From: Mycolicibacterium neoaurum VKM Ac-1815D
Lineage (GTDB): Bacteria > Actinomycetota > Actinomycetes > Mycobacteriales > Mycobacteriaceae
Direction of reading: 5' to 3'
DNA length: 64,000 bases
Assembly (NCBI RefSeq): GCF_000317305.3
Contig: NC_023036.2
Location: 3,162,001 to 3,226,000 of the forward strand
Shown piece by piece: positions 51,162-58,701 of this stretch. Made by a program: the position numbers and the translations under genes. Position 1 is the first letter of the stretch. Every line of letters starts with the position of its first letter. Under the pieces are notes generated by a model. The model was not told the origin of the DNA. It worked only from the letters and a program-made list of their open reading frames with translations, and did no database searches.

Positions 51162-51719
51162 ATGGCCAAACACCGAGACCGGATGGTCGCCTCGGCCGCC
51201 GTTCTGATCAGAGAACGCGGAGCGCACGCCACCGCGATCTCCGACGTGCTCGAGCACAGCGGCGCACCCCGTGGATCGGCCTACCACTACTTTCCCGGCG
51301 GCCGAACCCAGTTGCTGTGCGAAGCAATCGACTTCGCTGCCGATTTCATCGTGCACCGGATCGCTTCGGCACCGTCCGCGCTCGACGCGCTCGACGCCGT
51401 GGCCGACGGTTTCCGCGTCCAGTTGACCGAAACGGGCTACCGAGCCGGTTGCCCGGTGGTCGCGGTCGCGGTGGAAGCCGACAACCCTCAGATCACCGAG
51501 CGCGCCGCCGCGGCATTCACCCGCTGGATCGACCAGATCGAGCACAGGCTGCGGGCCGACGGCGTCGATGCCGACCGGGCGGCTGAACTGGCAATGCTGA
51601 CGACCGCCGCCATCGAGGGCGCCGTGCTGGTCAGCCGCACCACCGGATCGAGCAACGCGCTCGACCTCGTGCACCGACAGTTGCGCGCGCTGGTCACAGC
51701 GGCGACCGGAAGGGACTGA
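51162..51719 (+). CDS. TetR-family transcriptional regulator
   Basis: The 185-residue protein has the TetR DNA-binding helix-turn-helix (VASAAVLIRERGAHATAISDVLEHSGAPRGSAYHYFPGG) and a C-terminal helical part with MLTTAAIEGAVLVSR, typical of the LmrA/YxaF-type subgroup. ATG 51162 has a GGGAGGAG site 10 bases ahead; the upstream frame extension lies in the operator. Its stop is one base from the start of the molybdopterin oxidoreductase gene, so the two form an operon autoregulated through the palindrome at 51118. Confidence 0.9.
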   Translation: MAKHRDRMVASAAVLIRERGAHATAISDVLEHSGAPRGSAYHYFPGGRTQLLCEAIDFAADFIVHRIASAPSALDALDAVADGFRVQLTETGYRAGCPVVAVAVEADNPQITERAAAAFTRWIDQIEHRLRADGVDADRAAELAMLTTAAIEGAVLVSRTTGSSNALDLVHRQLRALVTAATGRD

Positions 51720-51720
51720 C

Positions 51721-53967
51721 ATGGCCGTGCAGAGCGACTGGCACCCCACCGCATGCATTCTGTGTGAATGCAACTGCGGCATCGTGGTTGCGCTACAGGA
51801 CCGGACGATCACCAAGATCCGCGGCGACAAGGCGCACCCCGCCTCGCAGGGCTACACCTGCAACAAGGCGCTGCGTCTGGATCACTATCAGAACAACCCG
51901 AACCGACTGACCGCACCGCTGCGCCGTCGCGATGACGGCAGTTACGAGGAGATCGACTGGGAAACCGCGATTTCCGAGATCGCCGAGCGGTTCACGACGG
52001 TGCGCGACCAGCACGGCGGGGACAAGGTCTTCTATTACGGCGGCGGCGGACAGGGCAACCATCTTGGCGGCGCATACAGCGGTGCGTTCCTCAAGGCCAT
52101 CGGTTCGCGGTACCGATCGAATGCACTGGCCCAGGAAAAGACCGGCGAGTTCTGGATCGACGCACAGCTCTACGGCGGGCACACCCGCGGCGAGTTCGAA
52201 CATGCCGAGGTATCGGTGTTCATCGGCAAGAACCCGTGGATGTCACAGAGCTTCCCGCGGGCGCGGGTGGTGCTCAACGAGATCGCCAAGGATCCGGCAC
52301 GGTCGATGATCGTCATCGACCCCGTGCGTACCGATACCGCCGAGCTCGCCGACTTCCACCTGCGGGTCCGCCCGGGCACCGATGCGTGGTGCCTGGCCGC
52401 GCTCGCCGCGGTGTTGGTGCAGGAGGACCTTTGCGACGAGGAGTTCCTGGCCGCCCGGGTCACCGGGGCGGCGGGTGTGCGCGCGGTACTCGCCGATGTC
52501 GATGTGGCCGCGTACGCCACCCGTTGTGGAGTCGACGAGACACTGATTCGTGGCGCCGCCCGGCGCATCGCCGCCGCGGCCAGCGTCTCGGTCTTCGAGG
52601 ACCTCGGGATCCAACAGGCACCCAACAGCACGTTGTGCTCATATCTGAACAAGCTGCTGTGGATCTTGACCGGCAATTTCGCCAAGCGTGGTACCCAGCA
52701 CCTACATTCGTCGTTCGCACCGCTGTTCAGCGCCGGGGGTGTCGGCCGCACACCGGTCACCGGCGCCCCGATCATCTCGGGACTGGTGCCCTCCAACGTC
52801 GTGCCAGACGAAATCCTCACCGATCACCCCGAACGCATTCGAGCGATGATCGTGGAGAGCAGCAATCCGGCGCACTCGGTGGCCGACTCGGCACACGTCC
52901 GCAGCGCGTTGGCCGCGCTGGATCTGCTGGTGGTCATCGATGTCGCGATGACCGAGACCGCGCGCCTGGCGCACTACGTACTGCCGGCCGCCAGCCAGTT
53001 CGAAAAAGCCGAGGCGACATTCTTCAATCTGGAGTTCCCGCACAATACGTTTCAGCTGCGCCGCCCGGTCCTCGACCCGCTCCCGGGCACCTTGCCCGAA
53101 CCGGAGATCTGGGCGCGGCTGGTCCGCGCACTCGGGGTGGTCGACGAGGCGGATCTGCATCCGCTGCGCGTTGCCGCCCGTGCGGGGCTGGAAGCGTACA
53201 CGGCGGCCTTCTTCACCGCGGTGAGCGCCAATCCCGCACTCGGACGGATTCTTCCGTTCGTGCTGTACGACACGCTCGGCCCGACCCTGCCCGCGGGGCT
53301 GAGCGGAGCAGCGGCCCTGTGGGGATTGGCGCAGAAGACCGCGATGGCCTACCCGGAGGCAGTCCGCCGGGCCGGCCATGCCGATGGCAACGCCCTGTTC
53401 CTGGCGATCCTGGACCATCCCTCCGGCGTCACCTTCACCGAACACGAGTACGTCGACGACGTCGCGTTGATCAGCCATGCCGACCGGCGGATCGCCCTCG
53501 ACATTCCCGAGATGCTTGCCGAGACGAGAGCCCTGGCCGCCGGCCGCAGCCCCCTCACCAGCACCGAATTTCCCCTGGTGTTGTCCGCAGGCGAACGCCG
53601 TGCCTACACCGCGAACGACATACTGCGCGATCCGTCGTGGCGTAAGCGTGATCAGGATGGCGCCCTGCGGATCAGTCCCGAAGACGCCGATGTTGCCGGT
53701 GTAGCCACGGGCGATCTGGTGCGCATCACCACCGCGAGCGGTTCGGCCGTGGCCACCGTCGAGATTAGCGATGCCATGCAGTGCGGGCACATCGCCCTGC
53801 CCAACGGTTTCGGAGTGGACCACATCGGTGCCGACGGCCGGGCTGTCGCGCCCGGGGTGGCGCCCAACGAACTGACCGCATCGCAGTGGCGCGACGAGTA
53901 CGCCGGCACCCCGTGGCACAAACACGTCCCGGCGCGGCTGGAAAGGGTCGTGGCAGCCTCGTCATGA
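51721..53967 (+). CDS. Molybdopterin-dependent oxidoreductase with N-terminal 4Fe-4S cluster
   Basis: The 748-residue protein belongs to the formate dehydrogenase/DMSO reductase family. The N-terminal cluster site is C12-x2-C15-x3-C19-x27-C47. Further on come YYGGGGQGN, VFIGKNPWMSQ for cofactor binding, and a C-terminal molybdopterin-dinucleotide domain (LVRITTASGSAVATVEI...GHIALPNGFG). No twin-arginine signal, so it is cytosolic; electron donor and substrate unknown. One base separates it from the tetR stop. No partner subunit is nearby, so it may be self-contained as seen in assimilatory-type members. Confidence 0.88.
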   Translation: MAVQSDWHPTACILCECNCGIVVALQDRTITKIRGDKAHPASQGYTCNKALRLDHYQNNPNRLTAPLRRRDDGSYEEIDWETAISEIAERFTTVRDQHGGDKVFYYGGGGQGNHLGGAYSGAFLKAIGSRYRSNALAQEKTGEFWIDAQLYGGHTRGEFEHAEVSVFIGKNPWMSQSFPRARVVLNEIAKDPARSMIVIDPVRTDTAELADFHLRVRPGTDAWCLAALAAVLVQEDLCDEEFLAARVTGAAGVRAVLADVDVAAYATRCGVDETLIRGAARRIAAAASVSVFEDLGIQQAPNSTLCSYLNKLLWILTGNFAKRGTQHLHSSFAPLFSAGGVGRTPVTGAPIISGLVPSNVVPDEILTDHPERIRAMIVESSNPAHSVADSAHVRSALAALDLLVVIDVAMTETARLAHYVLPAASQFEKAEATFFNLEFPHNTFQLRRPVLDPLPGTLPEPEIWARLVRALGVVDEADLHPLRVAARAGLEAYTAAFFTAVSANPALGRILPFVLYDTLGPTLPAGLSGAAALWGLAQKTAMAYPEAVRRAGHADGNALFLAILDHPSGVTFTEHEYVDDVALISHADRRIALDIPEMLAETRALAAGRSPLTSTEFPLVLSAGERRAYTANDILRDPSWRKRDQDGALRISPEDADVAGVATGDLVRITTASGSAVATVEISDAMQCGHIALPNGFGVDHIGADGRAVAPGVAPNELTASQWRDEYAGTPWHKHVPARLERVVAASS

Positions 53968-53979
53968 GGCGCCGTACGG

Positions 53980-54621
53980 CTACGGGAGCGGCAGCGGGGC
54001 CGGAGCCTCAGCGGCGGCGGGAACCAGCGGTGCGGGACCCGACGGAGCGGGGGCGGGCGGCAGCGGCGCACCGGGCGGCGGCGGCGCCACCGGCGGCAGC
54101 GGCGCGCCCGGAGCCAACGGGGCCGCGGCATCGCGCGGGTACTGGATCGGCACGTTCGGCCCCGGGGCCTGCGCAGGCATCGGGGTGTTCATCCCACGCT
54201 GCGCGAGGCCGAGGACCAGCGCCTCCTTCCCACTGATCTCCTGACTCTGGACCGCGTGCCACAGATCGCGCAGGTAGCTGACGTTCGGCGACGGATCGCG
54301 GCCGGCCAACGTCGGATCCATGGTGGTGCCCACCGGCAACGCGTCGGGGCTCGGCAGGTGCGGGGTGCCATCCATCGATGGCGCCGGAGCAGCCAGCACC
54401 GCATCGGGCGCCGGCGCGGCCGGATCGGGCGCAGGGGCCGGGGCAGCCAGCACCCCGGGTCCGGGTGCCGGTGGAGCCACCACGGGACCGGGCGCGGGCA
54501 CCGGCGGGACGGGGCTTGGAAGCGGCTCGGCCAGCGCAGTCGCAGGTGCAGCAAGCGCGACGCACACGCTCGCCGCGCACCAGCTCACCGTGGTCACGAA
54601 CCGACGAAGGTCGACACTCAT
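53980..54621 (-). CDS. Secreted proline-rich protein with RDLW motif, paralogue of 15622
   Basis: The 213-residue protein has a signal peptide (ASVCVALAAPATALA/EPLP), Pro/Ala/Gly-rich arms, and one ordered island, NVSYLRDLWHAVQSQEISGKE. The island matches YIRDLWRAFQTGNPMEAL in the protein at 15622. Both also share a Pro/Ala composition and similar length, so they form one small exported family. Start ATG 54621. It converges on the molybdopterin enzyme with 12 bases between stops. Function unknown. Confidence 0.7.
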   Translation of the reverse strand: MSVDLRRFVTTVSWCAASVCVALAAPATALAEPLPSPVPPVPAPGPVVAPPAPGPGVLAAPAPAPDPAAPAPDAVLAAPAPSMDGTPHLPSPDALPVGTTMDPTLAGRDPSPNVSYLRDLWHAVQSQEISGKEALVLGLAQRGMNTPMPAQAPGPNVPIQYPRDAAAPLAPGAPLPPVAPPPPGAPLPPAPAPSGPAPLVPAAAEAPAPLPLP

Positions 54622-54709
54622 CGCAGCTGCCTCTCACTGAAGCCAAGGGACCGAAGTTCTGACGCAAAATGTATCTCCACCGACCTGGTTCGCGTTACTC
54701 GGACAAAAC

Positions 54710-54723
54710 GAGAACAGGTTCTT
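54710..54723. promoter_or_regulatory. KstR-like operator (site 3) upstream of CYP125
   Basis: The core AGAAC-AG-GTTCT (54711-54722) is a perfect 5-bp inverted repeat with the KstR AACNNGTT centre; the outer T and A of the consensus are not matched. It lies about 108 bases before ATG 54831. cyp125 is a known KstR target in M. tuberculosis and rhodococci. Confidence 0.55.
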
Positions 54724-54830
54724 CCCAGCACTTCGTACGACTTTGCCGAAGCGGCGCCGCGCAGGCCCCGGGGTGGTGTAGCAATGCGTTAGGCCACTAG
54801 ACAGCTTCGTCGCGAGGAGTCCTGGACGCC

Positions 54831-56105
54831 ATGACCGACACCGCCCACGCCCGGCAGCCCAACATTCCTCCCGGTTTCGATTTCACCGATCCGGACATCT
54901 ACGCTCACCGGCTGCCCATCGAGGAATTCGCCGAAATGCGCCGGGTGGCGCCCATCTGGTGGAACGAACAACCGGCAGAAAAGGGCGGCTTCGGCGATGG
55001 CGGGTACTGGGTCGTCACCAAGCACAGAGACGTCAAGGAGGTTTCGCGGCGCAGCGACGTCTTCTCCAGCCTGGCCAAGACCGCGCTGCCGCGTTATGCC
55101 GACGGCACGGTCAAGGAACAGATCGACACAGGCAAGTTCGTCCTGCTGAACATGGACGCCCCGCATCACACCCACCTGCGCAAGATCATCTCCCGCGCCT
55201 TCACTCCGCGCGCCATCGAGCTGTTGCGCGCAGACCTGGCCGAACGGGCCCGCGAGATCGCTGCCAGGGCGGCCGCGGCCGGGTCGGGCGATTTCGTCGA
55301 ACAGGTGTCCTGCGAATTGCCGCTGCAGGCCATCGCCGGGCTGATGGGTGTTCCTCAGGAAGACCGGATGAAGCTGTTCCACTGGTCCAACCAGATGGTC
55401 GGCGACATGGACCCCGAGTTCGCCGGTAACGACGCCATCAGCGCGTCGGTCGAGCTGATCACCTATGGCATGAAGCTGGCCGCCGAACGCGCCGACTCCC
55501 CCGGTGAGGACCTGGTCACCAAGCTGGTGCAGGCCGATGTCGAGGGGCACAAGCTCACCGACGACGAACTCGGGTTCTTCGTGGTTCTGCTCGCCGTTGC
55601 GGGTAACGAGACGACGCGCAACTCGATCACCCAGGGGATGATGGCGTTCACCGACTTCCCGGATCAGTGGGAGCTGTTCAAGCGGGAGCGGCCGTCGACG
55701 ACGGCCGACGAGATCGTCCGGTGGGCCACACCGGTGACATCGTTTCAGCGCACCGCTCTCGCCGACACCGAACTGTCCGGGGTGTCGATCAAAAAGGGTC
55801 AGCGCGTGGTGATGATGTACCGCGCAGCCAATTTCGACGAGGATGTTTTCGAGGATCCGTACACGTTCGACATCCTGCGTGACCCGAACCCCCATGTCGG
55901 CTTCGGCGGCACCGGGGCGCATTACTGCATCGGCACCAGCCTCGCCCGGATGACCATCGATCTGATGTTCAACGCGATCGCCGACGCGATGCCCGACATC
56001 ACCTCGCTGGCCCAGCCCGAACGGTTGCGGTCCGGCTGGCTCAATGGCATCAAACACTGGCAGGTCGACTACGTGGGCGCGTCGAAACAGGCTGTGCACC
56101 ACTAG
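54831..56105 (+). CDS. cyp125: CYP125-type steroid C26/27-monooxygenase
   Basis: The 424-residue P450 is very close to M. tuberculosis CYP125A1: the opening NIPPGFDFTDPDIYAHRLP, IWWNEQ, GDFVEQVSCELPLQAIAGLMG, I-helix LLAVAGNETTRNSITQGMM, K-helix DEIVRW, haem loop FGGTGAHYCIG and the end RLRSGWLNGIKHWQVDY. CYP125 oxidises the terminal methyl of the cholesterol side chain, starting its degradation. AGGAG stands before ATG 54831. It may be a second copy, since CYP125 usually sits in the main steroid locus and its neighbours here are not the usual ones. The KstR-like site upstream supports regulation by sterols. Confidence 0.92.
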   Translation: MTDTAHARQPNIPPGFDFTDPDIYAHRLPIEEFAEMRRVAPIWWNEQPAEKGGFGDGGYWVVTKHRDVKEVSRRSDVFSSLAKTALPRYADGTVKEQIDTGKFVLLNMDAPHHTHLRKIISRAFTPRAIELLRADLAERAREIAARAAAAGSGDFVEQVSCELPLQAIAGLMGVPQEDRMKLFHWSNQMVGDMDPEFAGNDAISASVELITYGMKLAAERADSPGEDLVTKLVQADVEGHKLTDDELGFFVVLLAVAGNETTRNSITQGMMAFTDFPDQWELFKRERPSTTADEIVRWATPVTSFQRTALADTELSGVSIKKGQRVVMMYRAANFDEDVFEDPYTFDILRDPNPHVGFGGTGAHYCIGTSLARMTIDLMFNAIADAMPDITSLAQPERLRSGWLNGIKHWQVDYVGASKQAVHH

Positions 56106-56400
56106 TTGCGGGCTCGGGGTAGTCCAGAACGGAACGCCAGTAGCCCTCATCGATCTCAGCACCCCGGCGCAGCGCCAGCGCGAGCCCGGTTGCCATTGCG
56201 ATGCCGAGCAGCCCGAGCCACAACCCGGCGAGGGCGATCAGCACCCACAGTGCGGCGGTCAGCGCCGGCCACGGAGACATGATGGCAAGCACCGGCGCGA
56301 AGAAGAAGCCGGTGCCGATGTACCAGGACGACCCGGCCCGGTCGCACTGCAACACCGTTCGCAACCATCGGGGAACCCGCGGATCCACTGTTGTGCTCAT
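56050..56400 (-). CDS. Small membrane protein with two helices
   Basis: The 116-residue protein has two hydrophobic segments (YIGTGFFFAPVLAIM, ALWVLIALAGLWLGLLGIAMATGLALAL), a basic N-terminal region (PRVPRWLRTVLQCDR), and a charged C-terminus with ID.GYWRSVLDYPEP. Both ends are probably cytoplasmic. Start ATG 56400. Its stop lies 55 bases inside the 3' end of cyp125, so convergent transcripts overlap. Function unknown. Confidence 0.65.
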   Translation of the reverse strand: MSTTVDPRVPRWLRTVLQCDRAGSSWYIGTGFFFAPVLAIMSPWPALTAALWVLIALAGLWLGLLGIAMATGLALALRRGAEIDEGYWRSVLDYPEPATSGAQPVSTRPRSRPASV

Positions 56401-56486
56401 ACCGCCACGGTGCTCGCCGCGGATGAGCCTCGCAATTACCGCCGAGGTAATGGAGTTTGGCCCGATTCTGGCCGACACTGGCTTAG

Positions 56487-57263
56487 GTGACCTGTGTCGA
56501 CCTGCAGAATCCGCCGCTCGGTGCGCTGATCAAGGCCTGGCGTCAGCGGCGGCACCTCAGTCAGCTCGACCTGGCCTCCGAAGCCGATGTCTCGGCGCGC
56601 CACGTCAGCTTCATCGAGACCGGGCGCGCGGTGCCGAGCCGGGCGATGGTGCTGCGGCTCGCCCACGCACTGGGCGTTCCCGCCCGCGAACAAAACCGGT
56701 TGCTCCTGGCGGCGGGACTGGCGCCGGCGTACTCCGAACGTGGCCTGGACGATCCCGGGATGTCCGCGGTGCGTACCGGCGTGGAGCGGGTGCTCGACGC
56801 CTACAACCCGTTTCCGTGCCTGGCCGTCGACCGATACTGGAATGTGCTGCAGACGAACACCGGCGCGGCGATCCTGCTCGACGGGGTCGCCGCCCATCTT
56901 CTGGCTGTGCCCAATGCGCTGCGCATCGCATTGCATCCCGACGGCCTGGCACCGCGCATCCGCAATCTCGCGCAGTGGCGCCACCACGTGATCGGCAGGT
57001 TGCGCCGGGAAGCAACGCTGAGCGGATCGGCACAGTCGGCGGCCCTTCTTGCCGAAATCGAGTCCTATCCCGGTGGCCAGGACGAGACCATCGACTCCGG
57101 TGACGTGGCGGTCCCACTGGAACTCACCGGTGTCGACGGGCGCAGGCTGACCTTCCTGAGCACGGTCACCACCTTCGGTACCGCGCTGGACCTCACCGCG
57201 GCCGAACTCAGCATCGAGGCGTTTCTGCCGGCCGACGACAGCACCGCCGCAGCGCTGCGCTGA
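56487..57263 (+). CDS. XRE-family regulator with MmyB-like ligand domain
   Basis: The 258-residue regulator has an N-terminal helix-turn-helix (LIKAWRQRRHLSQLDLASEADVSARHVSFIETGRAVPS) and a MmyB-type C-terminal domain (FPCLAVDRYWNVLQTNTGAAILLDG, FLSTVTTFGTALDLTAAELSIEAFLPAD). Members in actinobacteria often control a neighbouring oxidoreductase; MmyB was reported to bind a fatty acid. Start GTG 56487 lies 87 bases from the divergent membrane protein. Target here unknown. Confidence 0.87.
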   Translation: MTCVDLQNPPLGALIKAWRQRRHLSQLDLASEADVSARHVSFIETGRAVPSRAMVLRLAHALGVPAREQNRLLLAAGLAPAYSERGLDDPGMSAVRTGVERVLDAYNPFPCLAVDRYWNVLQTNTGAAILLDGVAAHLLAVPNALRIALHPDGLAPRIRNLAQWRHHVIGRLRREATLSGSAQSAALLAEIESYPGGQDETIDSGDVAVPLELTGVDGRRLTFLSTVTTFGTALDLTAAELSIEAFLPADDSTAAALR

Positions 57264-57290
57264 ATCCCGCGCAGTGCCCATCCTGGATGC

Positions 57291-57878
57291 CTAACCCGCG
57301 GGACGCTCCGCGGGTAGCGGCGGCGCCTCGCCGGCGGGCGGGACGGGCCTGGGTCCCGCCGGCTCACCGTCCGCGGGCGGGCCGGGCGGCGGGCCCGCGG
57401 GTCCACGATCGCCGGGACCGGCTCCTCGCGGGCCTGGACCAGGACCCGGGTCACCTGGTCCTTGCGGACCTGGACCGTGGCCACCGGGTCCCGCTCCCCC
57501 GGGTCCGGGCGCACCGGGCCCACCGTCGGCCGGGCCGGGCGGCATCGGGGGACGCGGTGCAAACATCCCTGGCCCGCCTGGACCGTCCGGTCCTATACCA
57601 GGTGCCGGCGGGCGAGCGAAACCACCGGGGTCCGGTGTGCTGCCCACGGTCAACGAGACCATGGGATGCGCGTCGACGGCGACGCCGCCCAGAAAACCGA
57701 CCAGCAGCCCGGCTGCCGCGGTGGCCACCGCCACCCCGACCTGGTGGCGGCGCGCCGGACGCTTCTCGGCGATCTCGGGTTCCTGCGCAGCGACCTCCTG
57801 GTGGGCCACCGGCGCGGTGACCTCCGACGAGCTCGTCGGCTCGCCGGAATCGGGTTGACTGCGTTGATCATTCGACAT
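57291..57878 (-). CDS. Pro/Gly-rich single-pass membrane protein
   Basis: The 195-residue protein has a short acidic cytoplasmic N-terminus (about 1-45), one membrane helix (VGVAVATAAAGLLVGFLGGVAV, about 47-68), and an exterior part that is almost all Pro and Gly (GPGPQGPGDPGPGPGPRG type). GAGGAG precedes ATG 57878. It is divergent from an OmpR-type response regulator, with paired direct repeats between, and the sensor kinase of that pair carries a similar Pro/Gly-rich external segment. A role in envelope sensing or as target of the system is an inference. Confidence 0.72.
   Translation of the reverse strand: MSNDQRSQPDSGEPTSSSEVTAPVAHQEVAAQEPEIAEKRPARRHQVGVAVATAAAGLLVGFLGGVAVDAHPMVSLTVGSTPDPGGFARPPAPGIGPDGPGGPGMFAPRPPMPPGPADGGPGAPGPGGAGPGGHGPGPQGPGDPGPGPGPRGAGPGDRGPAGPPPGPPADGEPAGPRPVPPAGEAPPLPAERPAG
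57294..57315 (+). terminator. 8-bp hairpin after the XRE gene
   Basis: ACCCGCGG/CCGCGGGT arms (57294-57301, 57308-57315) with a 6-base loop, 31 bases after the XRE stop. It lies within the last codons of the convergent gene. No U-tract. Confidence 0.45.
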
Positions 57879-57928
57879 GGTGACTCCTCGGGTGAAAAGC
57901 TGACGAGAGCCGACGCTAAGCGGCCGAT

Positions 57929-57982
57929 CTGAAGCGAACCTGAAGCCCGGCCCCTGATCGGCGATCTTCAGATTCACTTCAG
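57929..57982. promoter_or_regulatory. Two opposed OmpR-type direct-repeat boxes
   Basis: CTGAAG-N5-CTGAAG (57929-57945) and CTTCAG-N5-CTTCAG (57966-57982) are the same direct repeat in opposite orientations. Both have the 11-bp phasing expected of OmpR/PhoB dimers. They lie in the 127-base divergent promoter of the Pro/Gly-rich membrane protein gene and the response regulator gene. Confidence 0.75.
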
Positions 57983-58005
57983 CCCGCGAACGTCACAATG
58001 GACGG

Positions 58006-58701
58006 GTGACACCCTCCACCGGCGCGGCACGCCGCCCACCGCACGTGCTGCTGGTCGAGGACTCTGCCGCCATCCGAGACATGGTGGCCGAAGCGCTGCG
58101 CGATGCGGGGTTCACGGTGTCGGCCTACTCCGACGGTGACGGGCTGGAAGAACGGCTGGCCGGACACCGACCCGACGCCGTCATCTTGGACGTGATGATC
58201 CCCGGACGCGACGGCTTCGAGTTGATCGATGTCGTCCGCGAGTGGGGTGAGTCCGGCATCATCATGCTCACCGCCCGCGACGGCCTACCCGACCGGTTGC
58301 GCGGGCTGGACGGCGGCGCCGACGACTACGTCGTCAAACCCTTCGAGATGCCCGAATTGCTGTCGCGGGTCAACGCGGTGTTACGGCGCCGCGGAACGCT
58401 CGCCTCGATCATCGAACTGGGCGATCTGCTGGTCGACAAGGACGCCGCCGTCGCCACCCGAGCGGGTCAACCCTTGTCGCTGACGGCGACCGAACTGAAA
58501 CTCCTGGAATTCCTCATCGATCAGCGCGGCCGAATCGTCAGTGCTGCACAGATACTCGATGCCGTGTGGGGTTACACCGCCTATGACGACAACCTGGTGC
58601 ATGTGCACATGAGCAGCTTGCGTCGGAAGCTCGAGGCGCACGGTCCCCGGCTCGTGCACACGGTGCGTGGGATCGGCTACCGTCTGCAGCTCACCGCATG
58701 A
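58006..58701 (+). CDS. OmpR-family response regulator
   Basis: The 231-residue protein has a receiver domain (phospho-acceptor Asp62 in ILDVMIPG, Lys in VVKPFEM) and a C-terminal OmpR winged helix (LSLTATELKLLEFLIDQRGRIVS...VHVHMSSLRRKLE...TVRGIGYRL). GTG 58006 is the likely start. It overlaps the kinase gene by 4 bases (ATGA), so the two are translationally coupled. Direct repeats in the upstream region are its probable binding sites, with autoregulation and control of the divergent gene. Confidence 0.93.
   Translation: MTPSTGAARRPPHVLLVEDSAAIRDMVAEALRDAGFTVSAYSDGDGLEERLAGHRPDAVILDVMIPGRDGFELIDVVREWGESGIIMLTARDGLPDRLRGLDGGADDYVVKPFEMPELLSRVNAVLRRRGTLASIIELGDLLVDKDAAVATRAGQPLSLTATELKLLEFLIDQRGRIVSAAQILDAVWGYTAYDDNLVHVHMSSLRRKLEAHGPRLVHTVRGIGYRLQLTA

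Noticed and set aside
56201..57103. A 300-codon plus-strand frame overlapping the XRE gene
   Set aside because: It is an Arg/Pro/Ala-rich shadow frame, while the XRE frame has a clear helix-turn-helix and MmyB-type domain.
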